Shown here piece by piece: positions 17,897 through 26,569 of a DNA stretch of 64,000 nt (positions within the stretch are counted from its first letter, which is position 1; each line of letters starts with the position of its first letter). This stretch comes from Salinispirillum sp049115955 (GTDB lineage: Bacteria; Pseudomonadota; Gammaproteobacteria; Pseudomonadales; Natronospirillaceae), in contig JAGDZJ010000006.1 in assembly GCA_049115955.1 (NCBI GenBank), forward strand, positions 45,362-109,361. Direction: 5' to 3'. The notes below the pieces were generated by a model. That model did no database searches, was not told the origin of the DNA, and worked only from the letters and a program-made list of their open reading frames with translations. The position numbers and the translations under genes are program-made.

Positions 17897-19543
17897 ATGG
17901 AACGCGATTCAATGACCTTTGATGTGGTCATCGTCGGTGCCGGCCCGTCAGGCCTATCTGCCGCGATTAAACTCAAGCAACTGGCGCAACAAGACGACCG
18001 CGAAATTTCCGTGTGCGTTCTGGAAAAAGGCTCCGAAGTCGGTGCACATATTTTGTCCGGCGCCGTGTTTGAACCTCGCGCCTTGAACGAACTGTTTCCC
18101 GATTGGGCCAACATGGGCGCTCCGTTAGACACTCCGGTCAAGGGTGACGACATTCTGTACATGACCAGTGCCACCTCAGCCATCAAGGTGCCTAACCTGT
18201 TCGCCCCAAAGACCATGCACAACGACGGCAACTATATCATTTCCTTGGGCAATCTGTGTCGTTGGCTGGCCGAACAAGCTGAGTCATTGGGTGTAGAAAT
18301 CTTTCCAGGCTTTGCCGCTCAACAGCCGATCATTGAAGATGGCCGTGTGGCCGGTGTGATCACCGGTGATATGGGGATCAGTCGCGAGAACGAGCAGAAA
18401 GACAGCTTTATGCCCGGCATGGAGTTACGCGCCAATGTCACGCTGTTTGCCGAAGGTGCACGCGGACACCTGGGTAAGCAATTGATTCGTGAATTTGAAT
18501 TGGATAAAGACTCTGACCCGCAACACTACGGCATCGGTATCAAAGAATTGTGGGACATACCCGCAGAGCAACAAGAACCAGGCAAAGTGGTACACGCCAC
18601 TGGCTGGCCATTAGCGGAAAACGGCGCGACCGGCGGTGCTTTCTTGTATCACTTACAGAATGGCCAAGTCGTGGTTGGCTTGATCACCGATTTGAACTAC
18701 GAAAACCCTTTCTTGTCGCCGTTTGAAGAATTTCAGCGCATGAAGCACCACCCCGCTATCGCCAAGGTATTGAATGGTGGCAAGCGGGTTTCTTATGGCG
18801 CTCGGGCCATTGCCAAAGGTGGCATACAGTCCTTGCCTAAAATGGCCTTTCCCGGTGGTCTGTTGATCGGCTGCGATGCCGGCACGTTGAACTTTGCGAA
18901 AATCAAAGGCAGCCATACCGCGATGAAGTCCGGTATGGTCGCTGCTGAAGTGGTGTATGCCGAAGCGAAGAAAGATTGGAGCAGCAAAGGTGAATTACCT
19001 TTCGCCAGCGCCTTTACTGAATCGTGGGTTTGGACCGAATTGCATCAACAGCGCAATTTTGGCCCGGCTATGCACAAGTTTGGCAATCTGCTCGGCGGTG
19101 CGTATGCCTTCATCGACCTGAACATCTTCAACGGCAAACTGCCGTGGACATGGCGTAACACGCACGCCGACCATGACAGTCTGAAGCCTGCACGCACTCA
19201 GAAGAAGATTGCATACGCCAAGCCCGACAATAAGCTTAGCTTTGACCGATTGTCGTCGGTGTTCATTTCCAATACCAACCACGAGGAAGATCAGCCGGTT
19301 CACTTGAAGCTGGCTGACGTAACCATTCCTACAGGCAAGAATTGGGAAGAATACATGGAGCCCGCGCAACGGTATTGCCCTGCTGGCGTGTACGAAATTG
19401 TTGAAGAAGGTGATGAACGTCGCTTTCAGATCAACGCGCAGAACTGCGTGCACTGCAAAACCTGCGACATTAAGGACCCGGCGCAGAATATCACGTGGGT
19501 GGCGCCCGAAGGTGGTGGTGGCCCGAACTACCCCAACATGTAA
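17897..19543 (+). CDS. Electron transfer flavoprotein-ubiquinone oxidoreductase
   Basis: Membrane-associated FAD/[4Fe-4S] enzyme that passes electrons from ETF to ubiquinone, closing the pathway begun by EtfAB next door. The 548 residues start at ATG 17897, chosen because ACGGAG lies 7 bases upstream and because the FAD fold FDVVIVGAGPSGLSAAIKL follows at once; the longer in-frame ORF from 17777 covers the promoter. The C-terminal ferredoxin-like domain carries the cluster cysteines in YCPAGVYE and CVHCKTCDIKDPAQNI. Length matches the bacterial family of about 550. Confidence 0.95.
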   Translation: MERDSMTFDVVIVGAGPSGLSAAIKLKQLAQQDDREISVCVLEKGSEVGAHILSGAVFEPRALNELFPDWANMGAPLDTPVKGDDILYMTSATSAIKVPNLFAPKTMHNDGNYIISLGNLCRWLAEQAESLGVEIFPGFAAQQPIIEDGRVAGVITGDMGISRENEQKDSFMPGMELRANVTLFAEGARGHLGKQLIREFELDKDSDPQHYGIGIKELWDIPAEQQEPGKVVHATGWPLAENGATGGAFLYHLQNGQVVVGLITDLNYENPFLSPFEEFQRMKHHPAIAKVLNGGKRVSYGARAIAKGGIQSLPKMAFPGGLLIGCDAGTLNFAKIKGSHTAMKSGMVAAEVVYAEAKKDWSSKGELPFASAFTESWVWTELHQQRNFGPAMHKFGNLLGGAYAFIDLNIFNGKLPWTWRNTHADHDSLKPARTQKKIAYAKPDNKLSFDRLSSVFISNTNHEEDQPVHLKLADVTIPTGKNWEEYMEPAQRYCPAGVYEIVEEGDERRFQINAQNCVHCKTCDIKDPAQNITWVAPEGGGGPNYPNM

Positions 19544-19562
19544 ACTGACACTTTGAATCCTC

Positions 19563-19637
19563 GGCGGATGACGCTGCGCTCTTCCGCCCTACGCAGATAT
19601 TGGTCTCATAGGGCGGAAGAGCGCAGCGTCATCCGCC
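19563..19637. repeat. Perfect 29-bp inverted repeat between convergent genes
   Basis: The arm at 19563-19591 (starting GGCGGATGACGCTGCGC) is an exact reverse complement of 19609-19637, with a 17-base loop. It lies between the ends of the ETF-QO gene and the DUF1285 gene, so it could end transcription from both sides, though there is no U-tract. The length and perfection suggest a REP-like or other repeated palindromic element rather than an ordinary terminator. Confidence 0.75.
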
Positions 19638-19662
19638 ATTCTTCCTCCCTTACACCTCCCAG

Positions 19663-20196
19663 TTATGCTTTACCAAGAGGATAATCCCGACCTGCGAATT
19701 GCCAATACAGCACCCCGCTACGTTCTATACCTTCGGCCAATGCGCGATGCGCGAGATCATAATATATATTGCGCGACAACCGTGCCTGCAGTTCATCAAA
19801 CACTTTAACTGTTGGTCGTAACTCCCCGTCATTATCGACTAATAATGCCCACGGCTGTAGGTCATCCAGTACTTCACCGACGTTGGTTACCGCGACGAGG
19901 CGATCGCCTTCTTCCCGCAATTCCGTGATCACAAACGGCAAGTCGGCGACCTGAATACGCATTTTCTCGACCGGCGTGGTTAGGTAGTAGTCATTGTTTT
20001 CGTGGCTCAAAATACTCGCGAGCAACCGCACTAACCCTTGTCGCCGAATAATGCCACCTTCGTGAAACCACTGCCCTAACCCGTCAATGTGAATGTCGAT
20101 GTCACCACATCCTTCTGGATGCCATAGGTGCGTAGGCGCACGCTTAAAGACATCTTTGTTAGACGGTTCTCTACCCAGTACACTGAGATCAAGCAT
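19663..20196 (-). CDS. DUF1285 family protein
   Basis: A 177-residue protein of the DUF1285 family, which has a known fold but no firm function. Family features seen are APTHLWHPEGCGDIDIHIDG near the N terminus, GIIRRQGLVRLLASIL, and YYLTTPVEKMRIQVADLPFV. No signal peptide or membrane segment. The start overlaps the stop of the TetR gene by 8 bases, so the two are translationally coupled. Confidence 0.8.
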   Translation of the reverse strand: MLDLSVLGREPSNKDVFKRAPTHLWHPEGCGDIDIHIDGLGQWFHEGGIIRRQGLVRLLASILSHENNDYYLTTPVEKMRIQVADLPFVITELREEGDRLVAVTNVGEVLDDLQPWALLVDNDGELRPTVKVFDELQARLSRNIYYDLAHRALAEGIERSGVLYWQFAGRDYPLGKA

Positions 20197-20788
20197 TGAT
20201 AACTACCCATTGTGAAAATTGCTTGGCCAGAGATTGTGCAAACACCTGACGGCCAGAACAGAAGTCACGAAAGTCCGGTTCGTTGTATAAACGCAACCAA
20301 CCTTCCAATGCGGTCCACACCATAGCGACCCGTTGCCGTGCTTCTTGTTCGTCTACACCATGCCGCTGCGCCGCCTGCACCATCAAGGACAGAAAGCGCC
20401 GACGCTGCCGCAGCCAATCACGGTAACGCGGCAAATCCGGGTTTTCTTGGCGTAGCGCCTGCTCCATTTTTTGCAAGACGACCAACTTCGCGGGATGCAA
20501 CGTCAAACGATAGAAATAACCTTCCCATGCCTCACTATCCCCGCTCGCAACCAGAGCTTGAGCGTCTTCCGCCCGCTCGATATCTTCTTCCAGCAGGATC
20601 GCAGCCCAAATATCCAGCTTACTCGCGTAATATTGATACAGGCTTGCCTTACTCACTCCGGCGGCTTTTTGAATTTGTGTCATACTAATATGATCAGTCG
20701 ACGTTCTGATGGCCAAGTTAATCGCGGCATTCAGAATGGTCAGCTCCATCGGAGCCAAACTGGGATTATGAAACACGGGAGTCAACAT
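20189..20788 (-). CDS. TetR/AcrR-family transcriptional regulator
   Basis: Probable one-component repressor, 199 residues. The N-terminal helix-turn-helix is clear: ILNAAINLAIRTSTDHISMT, then QIQKAAGVSKASLYQYYASK, at about residues 18-58. The C-terminal ligand-binding domain is helical and not recognised further. ATG 20788 is used; ATG 20749 is an alternative that trims 13 residues. It does not resemble PsrA in the DNA-binding helix, so it is not an obvious candidate for the etf operator. Its targets are unknown; it is coupled to DUF1285. Confidence 0.85.
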   Translation of the reverse strand: MLTPVFHNPSLAPMELTILNAAINLAIRTSTDHISMTQIQKAAGVSKASLYQYYASKLDIWAAILLEEDIERAEDAQALVASGDSEAWEGYFYRLTLHPAKLVVLQKMEQALRQENPDLPRYRDWLRQRRRFLSLMVQAAQRHGVDEQEARQRVAMVWTALEGWLRLYNEPDFRDFCSGRQVFAQSLAKQFSQWVVINA

Positions 20789-20878
20789 GCGCTATACAGC
20801 CAATGATTTCTGTGCCGATAACTTGTAACAAACAGGCTGACAATTCAAGTCGAATTCTACCTACAGGAAACGGAATCC

Positions 20879-21757
20879 ATGGCACTGCTGCAACGCATCT
20901 TACATCGGGTTGAGCATTGGCTCACCAAAGAGCATGAAGATAAGAGCTTTCCGATGAGCGATTTCGAGCGCTTGCGGCATGAAATCAAGCCGGGAGACGT
21001 GTTGTTGGTAGAGGGTAAGTCGCGTGTAGCGGATGTTATTAAAACCATCACTCAAAGTCGTTGGTCGCACGCAGCGCTCTATATTGGGCGCTTGCACGAC
21101 ATTGAGGACCCGCGCATGCGGGAGCGTGTGCGCAGCTTTTTTGATGGTCAGCCGGATATTCAATTAATCGCAGAGAGCCAGTTGGGTTTGGGGACGGTGA
21201 TTCGTCCACTCTACGTGTACGACAAACGCCACTTACGCATTTGTCGCCCGCGTGATCTGCGTTACAAAGACGGCCAGCAAGTCATCTCGTACGCAGTCGA
21301 GCGACTAGGATCCGAGTACAATGTGCGGCAGATCTTTGACCTGGCGCGCTTCTATCTGCCGTGGAGCATTCTGCCGCGCCGCCTGCAATCCAGTCTGTTC
21401 GAATGGCAACCCGGTGGGCACACCCGTACCGTTTGCTCGACCATGATTGCCGAGGCTTTTGCCTCGATCAACTACCCTATTTTGCCGTTGATTAAACGCG
21501 GCGACGGAAATCAGGTTCGCTTGTTCCAACGCAACCCGTTGCTTAACGTGCCCTCTGATTTCGACTACTCGCCCTACTTTGACATCATCAAGTACCCTTT
21601 CTTCGCTTTTTCAAACGAAGAACATCCCGCGTACCGCATGATGCCTTGGGACGGACAAGTCAGCTTATCGGATGAAGAAAAACACCTGTACGTTGATGTG
21701 GACTGGAAGGCCCACGAGAGGGCCCGGAAGGGGTCGTCGCGCCGACCCGAGAGTTAA
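20879..21757 (+). CDS. YiiX/YebB-like permuted NlpC/P60 papain-fold protein
   Basis: A 292-residue protein with the circularly permuted NlpC/P60 fold. The His motif is GDVLLVEGKSRVADVIK followed by SRWSHAALYIG (His at about residue 64), and the Cys motif is HTRTVCSTMIAEAFASI (Cys at about residue 184), giving the expected His-then-Cys order. There is no signal peptide, so it is probably cytosolic or peripheral. Members are putative amidases or lipid-related hydrolases; the substrate is unknown. CAGGAAACGG precedes the start. Confidence 0.8.
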   Translation: MALLQRILHRVEHWLTKEHEDKSFPMSDFERLRHEIKPGDVLLVEGKSRVADVIKTITQSRWSHAALYIGRLHDIEDPRMRERVRSFFDGQPDIQLIAESQLGLGTVIRPLYVYDKRHLRICRPRDLRYKDGQQVISYAVERLGSEYNVRQIFDLARFYLPWSILPRRLQSSLFEWQPGGHTRTVCSTMIAEAFASINYPILPLIKRGDGNQVRLFQRNPLLNVPSDFDYSPYFDIIKYPFFAFSNEEHPAYRMMPWDGQVSLSDEEKHLYVDVDWKAHERARKGSSRRPES

Positions 21758-21776
21758 AAGCCTGCGAATAAAGTGC

Positions 21777-22253
21777 TTAACGCGCTACTAAGAGATCGAA
21801 ACTCTCTTGCAAATCAGCCGACGACTGAACACCGGTTACAGTGGTGACGTGTCGGCCATTACCGTCAAAGTACAACAACGTCGTTTGCCCACCGTTGTAA
21901 CGCTGCGCAAACGCTTGGCCTGACGGTACATTCAAATTCACAATCCGGAACTGTAGGTCATCGTTATACCCACGCATGGCTGCTTTTGCATTTTTGTCCA
22001 ACTGCCGACAAGTCACACAATTTTGGTCATACAGTTGCACCACCGTTGGCGTACCGTTTCCAATCACGCTGACATCTCGCATGTCGGCGTGCTGCGCTTG
22101 GTAAAACCAGGCCACCCCACCAATGGCGACTATAACCAACAAAGTAATACCAATGCCACGCAGGCGACGCAGCTGCTGCATCAGCGTACGTTTCTTGGGT
22201 GCCGTAGCCTGTTTCTTGTTTTTTGCTGCCGTATGCTTACGTTTACTGCTCAT
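21777..22253 (-). CDS. Membrane-anchored thioredoxin-like protein
   Basis: A 158-residue protein with a very basic N terminus (MSSKRKHTAAKNKKQ), one membrane segment at about residues 33-50 (GIGITLLVIVAIGGVAWFY), and a thioredoxin-fold domain outside. The redox motif is DQNCVTCRQLDK (CVTC). At the usual cis-proline position the sequence reads GGQTTLLYF, with Thr instead of Pro. It could be a periplasmic disulfide reductase or isomerase; the missing cis-Pro makes canonical activity uncertain. It converges with the YiiX-like gene. Confidence 0.75.
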   Translation of the reverse strand: MSSKRKHTAAKNKKQATAPKKRTLMQQLRRLRGIGITLLVIVAIGGVAWFYQAQHADMRDVSVIGNGTPTVVQLYDQNCVTCRQLDKNAKAAMRGYNDDLQFRIVNLNVPSGQAFAQRYNGGQTTLLYFDGNGRHVTTVTGVQSSADLQESFDLLVAR

Positions 22254-22324
22254 GGGAACTCGCTTTGTTCATCAGGATAGTCGGAGACACTCAGGGTAAC
22301 TTAAAGAGTGCCATTAGTGATCAT

Positions 22325-23023
22325 TTAGGGAAGTTCTTCCACCTCAAGTCGCCGCCACTCACCGGGGGCCAAGGTAACATCCAATACAACGTCGCCAATA
22401 GAAGAGCGGTGCAATGCCTGAACCGAGTTACGGAATCGGCCAAACATGCGCTTAATTTGATGATACTTGCCTTCCGTTAGAATGATATCGGCAGTGTACT
22501 CCGATGTCAGCACCAGCGTAGCGGGTGCCGTGGTTACATCTTCGTAGGCAAAGTAAAAACCTTCGGAGAACGCATTTACATAGTCCTCATTCAGCGGCTT
22601 TTCCACCACCACCTGGTATCGTTTTGGCACCTTAGAGTCTGGAGCCGTGAGGTAGCGCGACCATCGACTGTCGTTGGTCAGCAATACCAAGCCCGACGTG
22701 TTCAAGTCGAGCCGCCCGACGATGTGTAGCTCACGTTTGCGTGGGTGATCAATCAGCTCCAGGACCGTTTTATGATGTCGGTCTACGGTGGCACAGACAA
22801 CACCCACGGGCTTATGCAGCATCAAATAGATAGGCGTTTGCTGTTGCAGCACCCGGCCTTCGCATTCAATACAGTCGAACTCATGGACGGATCGTTGGCC
22901 ATCTCGTTCAATCACCCCGTTTACCTGCACCTGACCGCGGGCTAGCAATGGCTTGACCGACTTCAGAGGATACTGGCAGGCTTTAGCTATATAGCGGTCA
23001 AGGCGACCGCGTTTCGATTTCAT
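22325..23023 (-). CDS. RsuA-family rRNA pseudouridine synthase
   Basis: Converts a specific uridine in rRNA to pseudouridine, probably in 16S rRNA as RsuA does. I start at ATG 23023, which overlaps the preceding stop as ATGA, giving 232 residues beginning MKSKRGRLDRYIAKACQYP. The N-terminal S4 RNA-binding domain (VKPLLARGQVQVNG) precedes the catalytic motif GRLDLNTSGLVLLTND with the nucleophile Asp, and the late KYHQIKRMFGRF. RsuA is favoured over RluB/E by overall length and motif, but the target base is not proven. Confidence 0.85.
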   Translation of the reverse strand: MKSKRGRLDRYIAKACQYPLKSVKPLLARGQVQVNGVIERDGQRSVHEFDCIECEGRVLQQQTPIYLMLHKPVGVVCATVDRHHKTVLELIDHPRKRELHIVGRLDLNTSGLVLLTNDSRWSRYLTAPDSKVPKRYQVVVEKPLNEDYVNAFSEGFYFAYEDVTTAPATLVLTSEYTADIILTEGKYHQIKRMFGRFRNSVQALHRSSIGDVVLDVTLAPGEWRRLEVEELP

Positions 23024-24144
23024 GCGAGTGGCGGCAAAGTCGGCCATTGCTCGCTGATCTGCCCGTCGCGATACACCCAAATACAGGGGAAATGACTGAT
23101 CAATGCTTCCGATTGCGTCGGTCGCAAGACCACATGACTCGGCGTCGTGGCACCGCGAGGCACGATAAATCCCTGTTGGTTTGACGATGGCCCATAGAAC
23201 GGACTGTTTTTAAGGCCAACAGGCCAGATGGGCTCTGCCAGCCAGTTGCCGCCGTAGATGAAGGCAATTTCCGGAGCGATAATGTGCAGTCGGCGCAACC
23301 ATTGAGACAGCCGGGGATAACCAGGTAGTCCGTGCGGGTGCACCTTCAATACGGGCGTTACAACAAATAAGGCAGGCTTCAACTCATGATTGCAGGATTG
23401 GTCAAAGTGCGACGGTTTAACCACGGCTGAACCTATGGTTAGGTCGTTACCTGCCCCAGCTTCAGGCAGCATCAACGCGGTCATAGAGCCACCGGTATTG
23501 ATGATCTGCCGTGCGTCCTCAGGCAAATGGTCAACAAAGCGCTGTAATCGCGCCTGCGCATTACGCTGGGCACGTTCTCCACGCCCGAGAAGGCTTGGTA
23601 ATGCATTGACGTGCGCCTCATACCCCATCACCCCCGTCACCGTCAGCGCGCCTTTGTTGGCCACCGCACGCGCCAGTGCAGAAGGATCCACAAACCCGCC
23701 ACGCCCTAGACCGATATCGACTTCAAAAGCGACTCTTAGTGGCAGGCCATTTTCAGCAAGGGTGCGGTACTGGGCGAGTCGTTGTTCACTGTCTATCAAC
23801 CAAATTACTTGAGACGCTTGCGGGCAGGCACTTAAAAACCGCTGTACTTCGCCAAAGGGCATTGGCTTGCCCATTAAGACTTCCAAGTGCGGAAAACGCG
23901 CCAGCACCTTTTGCGTCAGTGGCAAGTGAAAGGACATGGTTGCCTGAGCGTGCAAACCTGATAGTACATGATCCAGCAAATCCAACGACGGCAGCGACTT
24001 GTCGGCGATCCGCCGGTGATAGCCGGCGGGCAAATGGTCGTTCAGATACGTCAGATTGTGCTGAAAGGCTTGCCAGTCAAGCACCAAGGCCGGGCGTTCA
24101 ATCCCAGCCTGCTGCAACGCAGCACCGAATGATTCGATGGTCAT
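23020..24144 (-). CDS. DSD1/alanine-racemase-like PLP enzyme (amino-acid deaminase/aldolase-like)
   Basis: A 374-residue fold-type III PLP protein. The N-terminal barrel carries the probable PLP Lys in RIADKSLPSLDLL (about residue 49), then VAFEVDIGLGRGGF and INTGGSMTALML. The C-terminal domain shows FIVPRGATTPSHVVLRPTQSEA. In D-serine dehydratase and D-threonine aldolase relatives this position carries a zinc-binding H-x-C; here it is PTQSEA, so the zinc site seems absent. The gene overlaps the ALO-type oxidase by 4 bases upstream and the pseudouridine synthase by 4 bases downstream. The reaction is unknown; a D-amino-acid or beta-hydroxy amino-acid substrate is only a guess from the family. 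Confidence 0.78.
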   Translation of the reverse strand: MTIESFGAALQQAGIERPALVLDWQAFQHNLTYLNDHLPAGYHRRIADKSLPSLDLLDHVLSGLHAQATMSFHLPLTQKVLARFPHLEVLMGKPMPFGEVQRFLSACPQASQVIWLIDSEQRLAQYRTLAENGLPLRVAFEVDIGLGRGGFVDPSALARAVANKGALTVTGVMGYEAHVNALPSLLGRGERAQRNAQARLQRFVDHLPEDARQIINTGGSMTALMLPEAGAGNDLTIGSAVVKPSHFDQSCNHELKPALFVVTPVLKVHPHGLPGYPRLSQWLRRLHIIAPEIAFIYGGNWLAEPIWPVGLKNSPFYGPSSNQQGFIVPRGATTPSHVVLRPTQSEALISHFPCIWVYRDGQISEQWPTLPPLA

Positions 24145-25418
24145 AAGTCGAGCAACCGTTTGATGTAGGGCGAATTAAAGACGCCTTCAGGGTCGAGCGC
24201 GCGACGCACGTCCATCGCCTCGTCAAACCGAGGGTACAGCGAGCGCAGTTCCGGTGCCGTCAAAGTATGTGCCTTACCCCAATGCGGGCGACCTTCGTAG
24301 CGCGCGAAGATAGGCTCAACCGCCGCTAACAACCCCGTAAAGGGTTTGCCGGCCTCGTGGTGCACTGCAATGGAGACCGAATCGCGTTGATAGAACGGCG
24401 ACAAGAAAAGATCGTCGGCCTTCACTGTGCGTATTTCCAACGGGAAGTACACATTAGGGAAATAACGCTCCAGACAGTCAACAATATCCCGCAGGGCTTG
24501 CGGCGCCAATTCCGCGGGCACGTGATATTCGGTTTCCTCAAAACGAATACGATCCCGGTCGCTGGCAAACGCTTGAAACCAGTCAGCAACAAAATGTTCA
24601 GTCGTATGATCGCGCAATGCATACGCCAGTACCTTGCGCCGCAGTGCAGGAGCCCAACTCAACAGGCGTGACGCCCAGCGAAGCTGCGCCAAGCCATCTT
24701 GATCCGTATCCGGCGGGCGCACGGTTACCGGATCATCCGTGATGTCGCTGGCAAGCCCTAAACATTGACCGGAGTGCGTAATATAGAAAAACTCAACATG
24801 GCGCGCGGCGGACATTTGCCCTGCAAAATCGGCCAACAGATCGCTCAAACTGATCTGAAAACGACGTTTGGCCAGACGGTAGGTCGGTACCGTGCGTAGC
24901 ACCACTTCGCTCAGTATGCCGCCAGTACCCAACCCGACGGCCATGGCTTTAAACTGAGTGTCGTCTTCAGAGCGTCTAATCACGCGCCGTTGTCCTAGCC
25001 CATCAATCAGCACCATCTCTTCCAGCATGGCCGAATAGCACGGCAAAGAACGGCCGGTGCCGTGTGTAGCCGTTGCCAGTGCGCCGGCTAAAGTCTGGGC
25101 ATCTATGTCGCCCATGTTGTCGAGAGCCATACCCAAGGCATTTAACTGAGGTGTCAGGCTACGCAACTGCACCCCGGCTCCGATGCGCGCTAACAGCGGA
25201 TCACGAGATTCTACATCGACCTTGCTCAAGTCGGTCAAATGCAGATGGGCCCCACCTTCAAGTTGCAATAGTGGCGAGAATGAGTGCCCTGCCCCACACA
25301 CCCGAATCGGTCGAGGAGATTGCCGTACTGTATCAACGAGCTGTTGCTCATTGCGGATTTGGACGCTCTCAAATGGGTTGGCTTGAACACCACCGGACCA
25401 GTTTTGCCACAGAGTCAT
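24141..25418 (-). CDS. D-arabinono-1,4-lactone oxidase-type FAD oxidoreductase
   Basis: A 425-residue FAD-linked oxidase of the VAO/ALO family. ATG 25418 has GAGGA 7 bases upstream and is preferred to an in-frame TTG at 25436. The FAD-binding part shows IRVCGAGHSFSPLLQ, where the His of GxGHS is the covalent FAD site in this family, and GALATATHGTGRSLPCYSAM. The C-terminal ALO domain ends with GRPHWGKAHTLT and LYPRFDEAMDVRRALDPEGVF, both typical. It is related to enzymes of sugar-lactone oxidation, but the substrate here is unknown. It lies in a coupled set with the DSD1-like and AlaX-like genes. Confidence 0.85.
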   Translation of the reverse strand: MTLWQNWSGGVQANPFESVQIRNEQQLVDTVRQSPRPIRVCGAGHSFSPLLQLEGGAHLHLTDLSKVDVESRDPLLARIGAGVQLRSLTPQLNALGMALDNMGDIDAQTLAGALATATHGTGRSLPCYSAMLEEMVLIDGLGQRRVIRRSEDDTQFKAMAVGLGTGGILSEVVLRTVPTYRLAKRRFQISLSDLLADFAGQMSAARHVEFFYITHSGQCLGLASDITDDPVTVRPPDTDQDGLAQLRWASRLLSWAPALRRKVLAYALRDHTTEHFVADWFQAFASDRDRIRFEETEYHVPAELAPQALRDIVDCLERYFPNVYFPLEIRTVKADDLFLSPFYQRDSVSIAVHHEAGKPFTGLLAAVEPIFARYEGRPHWGKAHTLTAPELRSLYPRFDEAMDVRRALDPEGVFNSPYIKRLLDL

Positions 25419-25428
25419 TCTGAGATCC

Positions 25429-26130
25429 TCAGTCAACCAGCTCGATGTTAATGCGTTTGTTCTGCTTACCTTTGCTCTTAATGCTGGGCACGCGCACCTG
25501 ACCGACTTCGCTGATATTCTTCAGGTGAGTACCGCCGCATGGTTGATAATCCAAACCGTCGATACGCACCATGCGTATGTCGCCATGACCGCGAGGCGGC
25601 TGAACGCTCATGGTACGCACGAGATCAGGACGATCATCCAAGATGCTTTCCGGCAACCACTCTGTGGTTACGTCGGCTCCTTGTTGAATGATCGCATTAA
25701 GTTGATCTTCTAACTCTTGCTTATCCAACGGGCTGGTGAGATCAAACTCCGCCCGACTGAGTTCAGCGCCAACGTTGCCACCGGTTACCGGATCTTTGAT
25801 GAGGTGACACAGCAGGTGAAGGCAGGTATGCATGCGCATGTGCCGATAGCGACGGGCCCAATTGAGGGTGATGGTGACTGGAGCGCCGACTGCCAACACC
25901 AGAGCATCTGCTAAGTGATGTTCAATCTGGCTTCGGTCTTTGGAATATCGTGTGTCGACGATTTCAACGGTTTGGCTGTTCACCGTGAGGTGGCCAGTAT
26001 CGCCTGGTTGTCCACCGCCGTGGGGATAAAAAATCGTGTCTGAGAGCACTAAGCGGTTATCATCGACGCTGACAACGGTCGTGTCGAGCGTGGTTTGATA
26101 GGCGTCCTGATAGAACTGGTAGACTTGCAT
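25429..26130 (-). CDS. AlaX-like alanyl-tRNA editing protein
   Basis: Free-standing homologue of the AlaRS editing domain, 233 residues, which in the family clears mischarged Ser- or Gly-tRNA(Ala). The zinc motif is visible as RMHTCLHLL (HxxxH) in the middle and CGGTHLKNISEVG (CxxxH) near the C terminus. The N-terminal beta-barrel part is VLSDTIFYPHGGGQPGDTG. First gene of the four-gene run; the next gene starts 10 bases after its stop. Confidence 0.85.
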   Translation of the reverse strand: MQVYQFYQDAYQTTLDTTVVSVDDNRLVLSDTIFYPHGGGQPGDTGHLTVNSQTVEIVDTRYSKDRSQIEHHLADALVLAVGAPVTITLNWARRYRHMRMHTCLHLLCHLIKDPVTGGNVGAELSRAEFDLTSPLDKQELEDQLNAIIQQGADVTTEWLPESILDDRPDLVRTMSVQPPRGHGDIRMVRIDGLDYQPCGGTHLKNISEVGQVRVPSIKSKGKQNKRINIELVD

Positions 26131-26213
26131 GCAGAGTTCCTTGAAAGGTTATTCGAGGCTTCACTCAGTGTAATGCCCCATCAAAACCCTGCAAGGAATT
26201 CTTTGCGGTAAGA

Positions 26214-26555
26214 TTACATCGTATGCGTGGGTCGTTCGGAGTTCATGGCACCAGCCAAATAGGTTTCGATTTTGTCTTTCGCAAGTTCGCTTTTGCCATC
26301 AAACTGCACGCCGATACCGGTCGCGCGGTTACCTTGAGCGCCTTTTGGGGTTATCCAGACAACTTTGCCGGTAACAGGAATCTTCTCCGGCTCTTCCATC
26401 AGATTGAGCAGCAAAAACACATCGTCGCCGAGTTTGAACTGTTTGTTGGTGGCGATGAAGATGCCGCCACCTTTGACCCACGGCATATAAGCAGCGTAGA
26501 GCACCGCTTTGTCTTTCATGGTGACTTGCAGAATACCGCTACCCGGAACCATCAC
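26214..26555 (-). CDS. pilZ: Type IV pilus PilZ protein
   Basis: A 113-residue PilZ-domain protein closely resembling PilZ of Pseudomonas, needed for type IV pilus assembly through contact with the PilB ATPase. Conserved segments are AVLYAAYMPWVKGGGIFI, IPVTGKVVWITPKGAQGN and the terminal SERPTHTM. The RxxxR c-di-GMP motif is absent, as in Pseudomonas PilZ, which does not bind the nucleotide. It lies 14 bases after holB, its usual neighbour. Confidence 0.94.
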   Translation of the reverse strand: MMVPGSGILQVTMKDKAVLYAAYMPWVKGGGIFIATNKQFKLGDDVFLLLNLMEEPEKIPVTGKVVWITPKGAQGNRATGIGVQFDGKSELAKDKIETYLAGAMNSERPTHTM

Positions 26556-26569
26556 TGCTCTCCTACTGC

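Noticed and set aside
20189..20788. The TetR-family gene as the regulator of the nearby etf palindrome
   Set aside because: Its recognition helix does not resemble PsrA and it is coupled to DUF1285; no operator like the etf dyad is seen at its own promoter.
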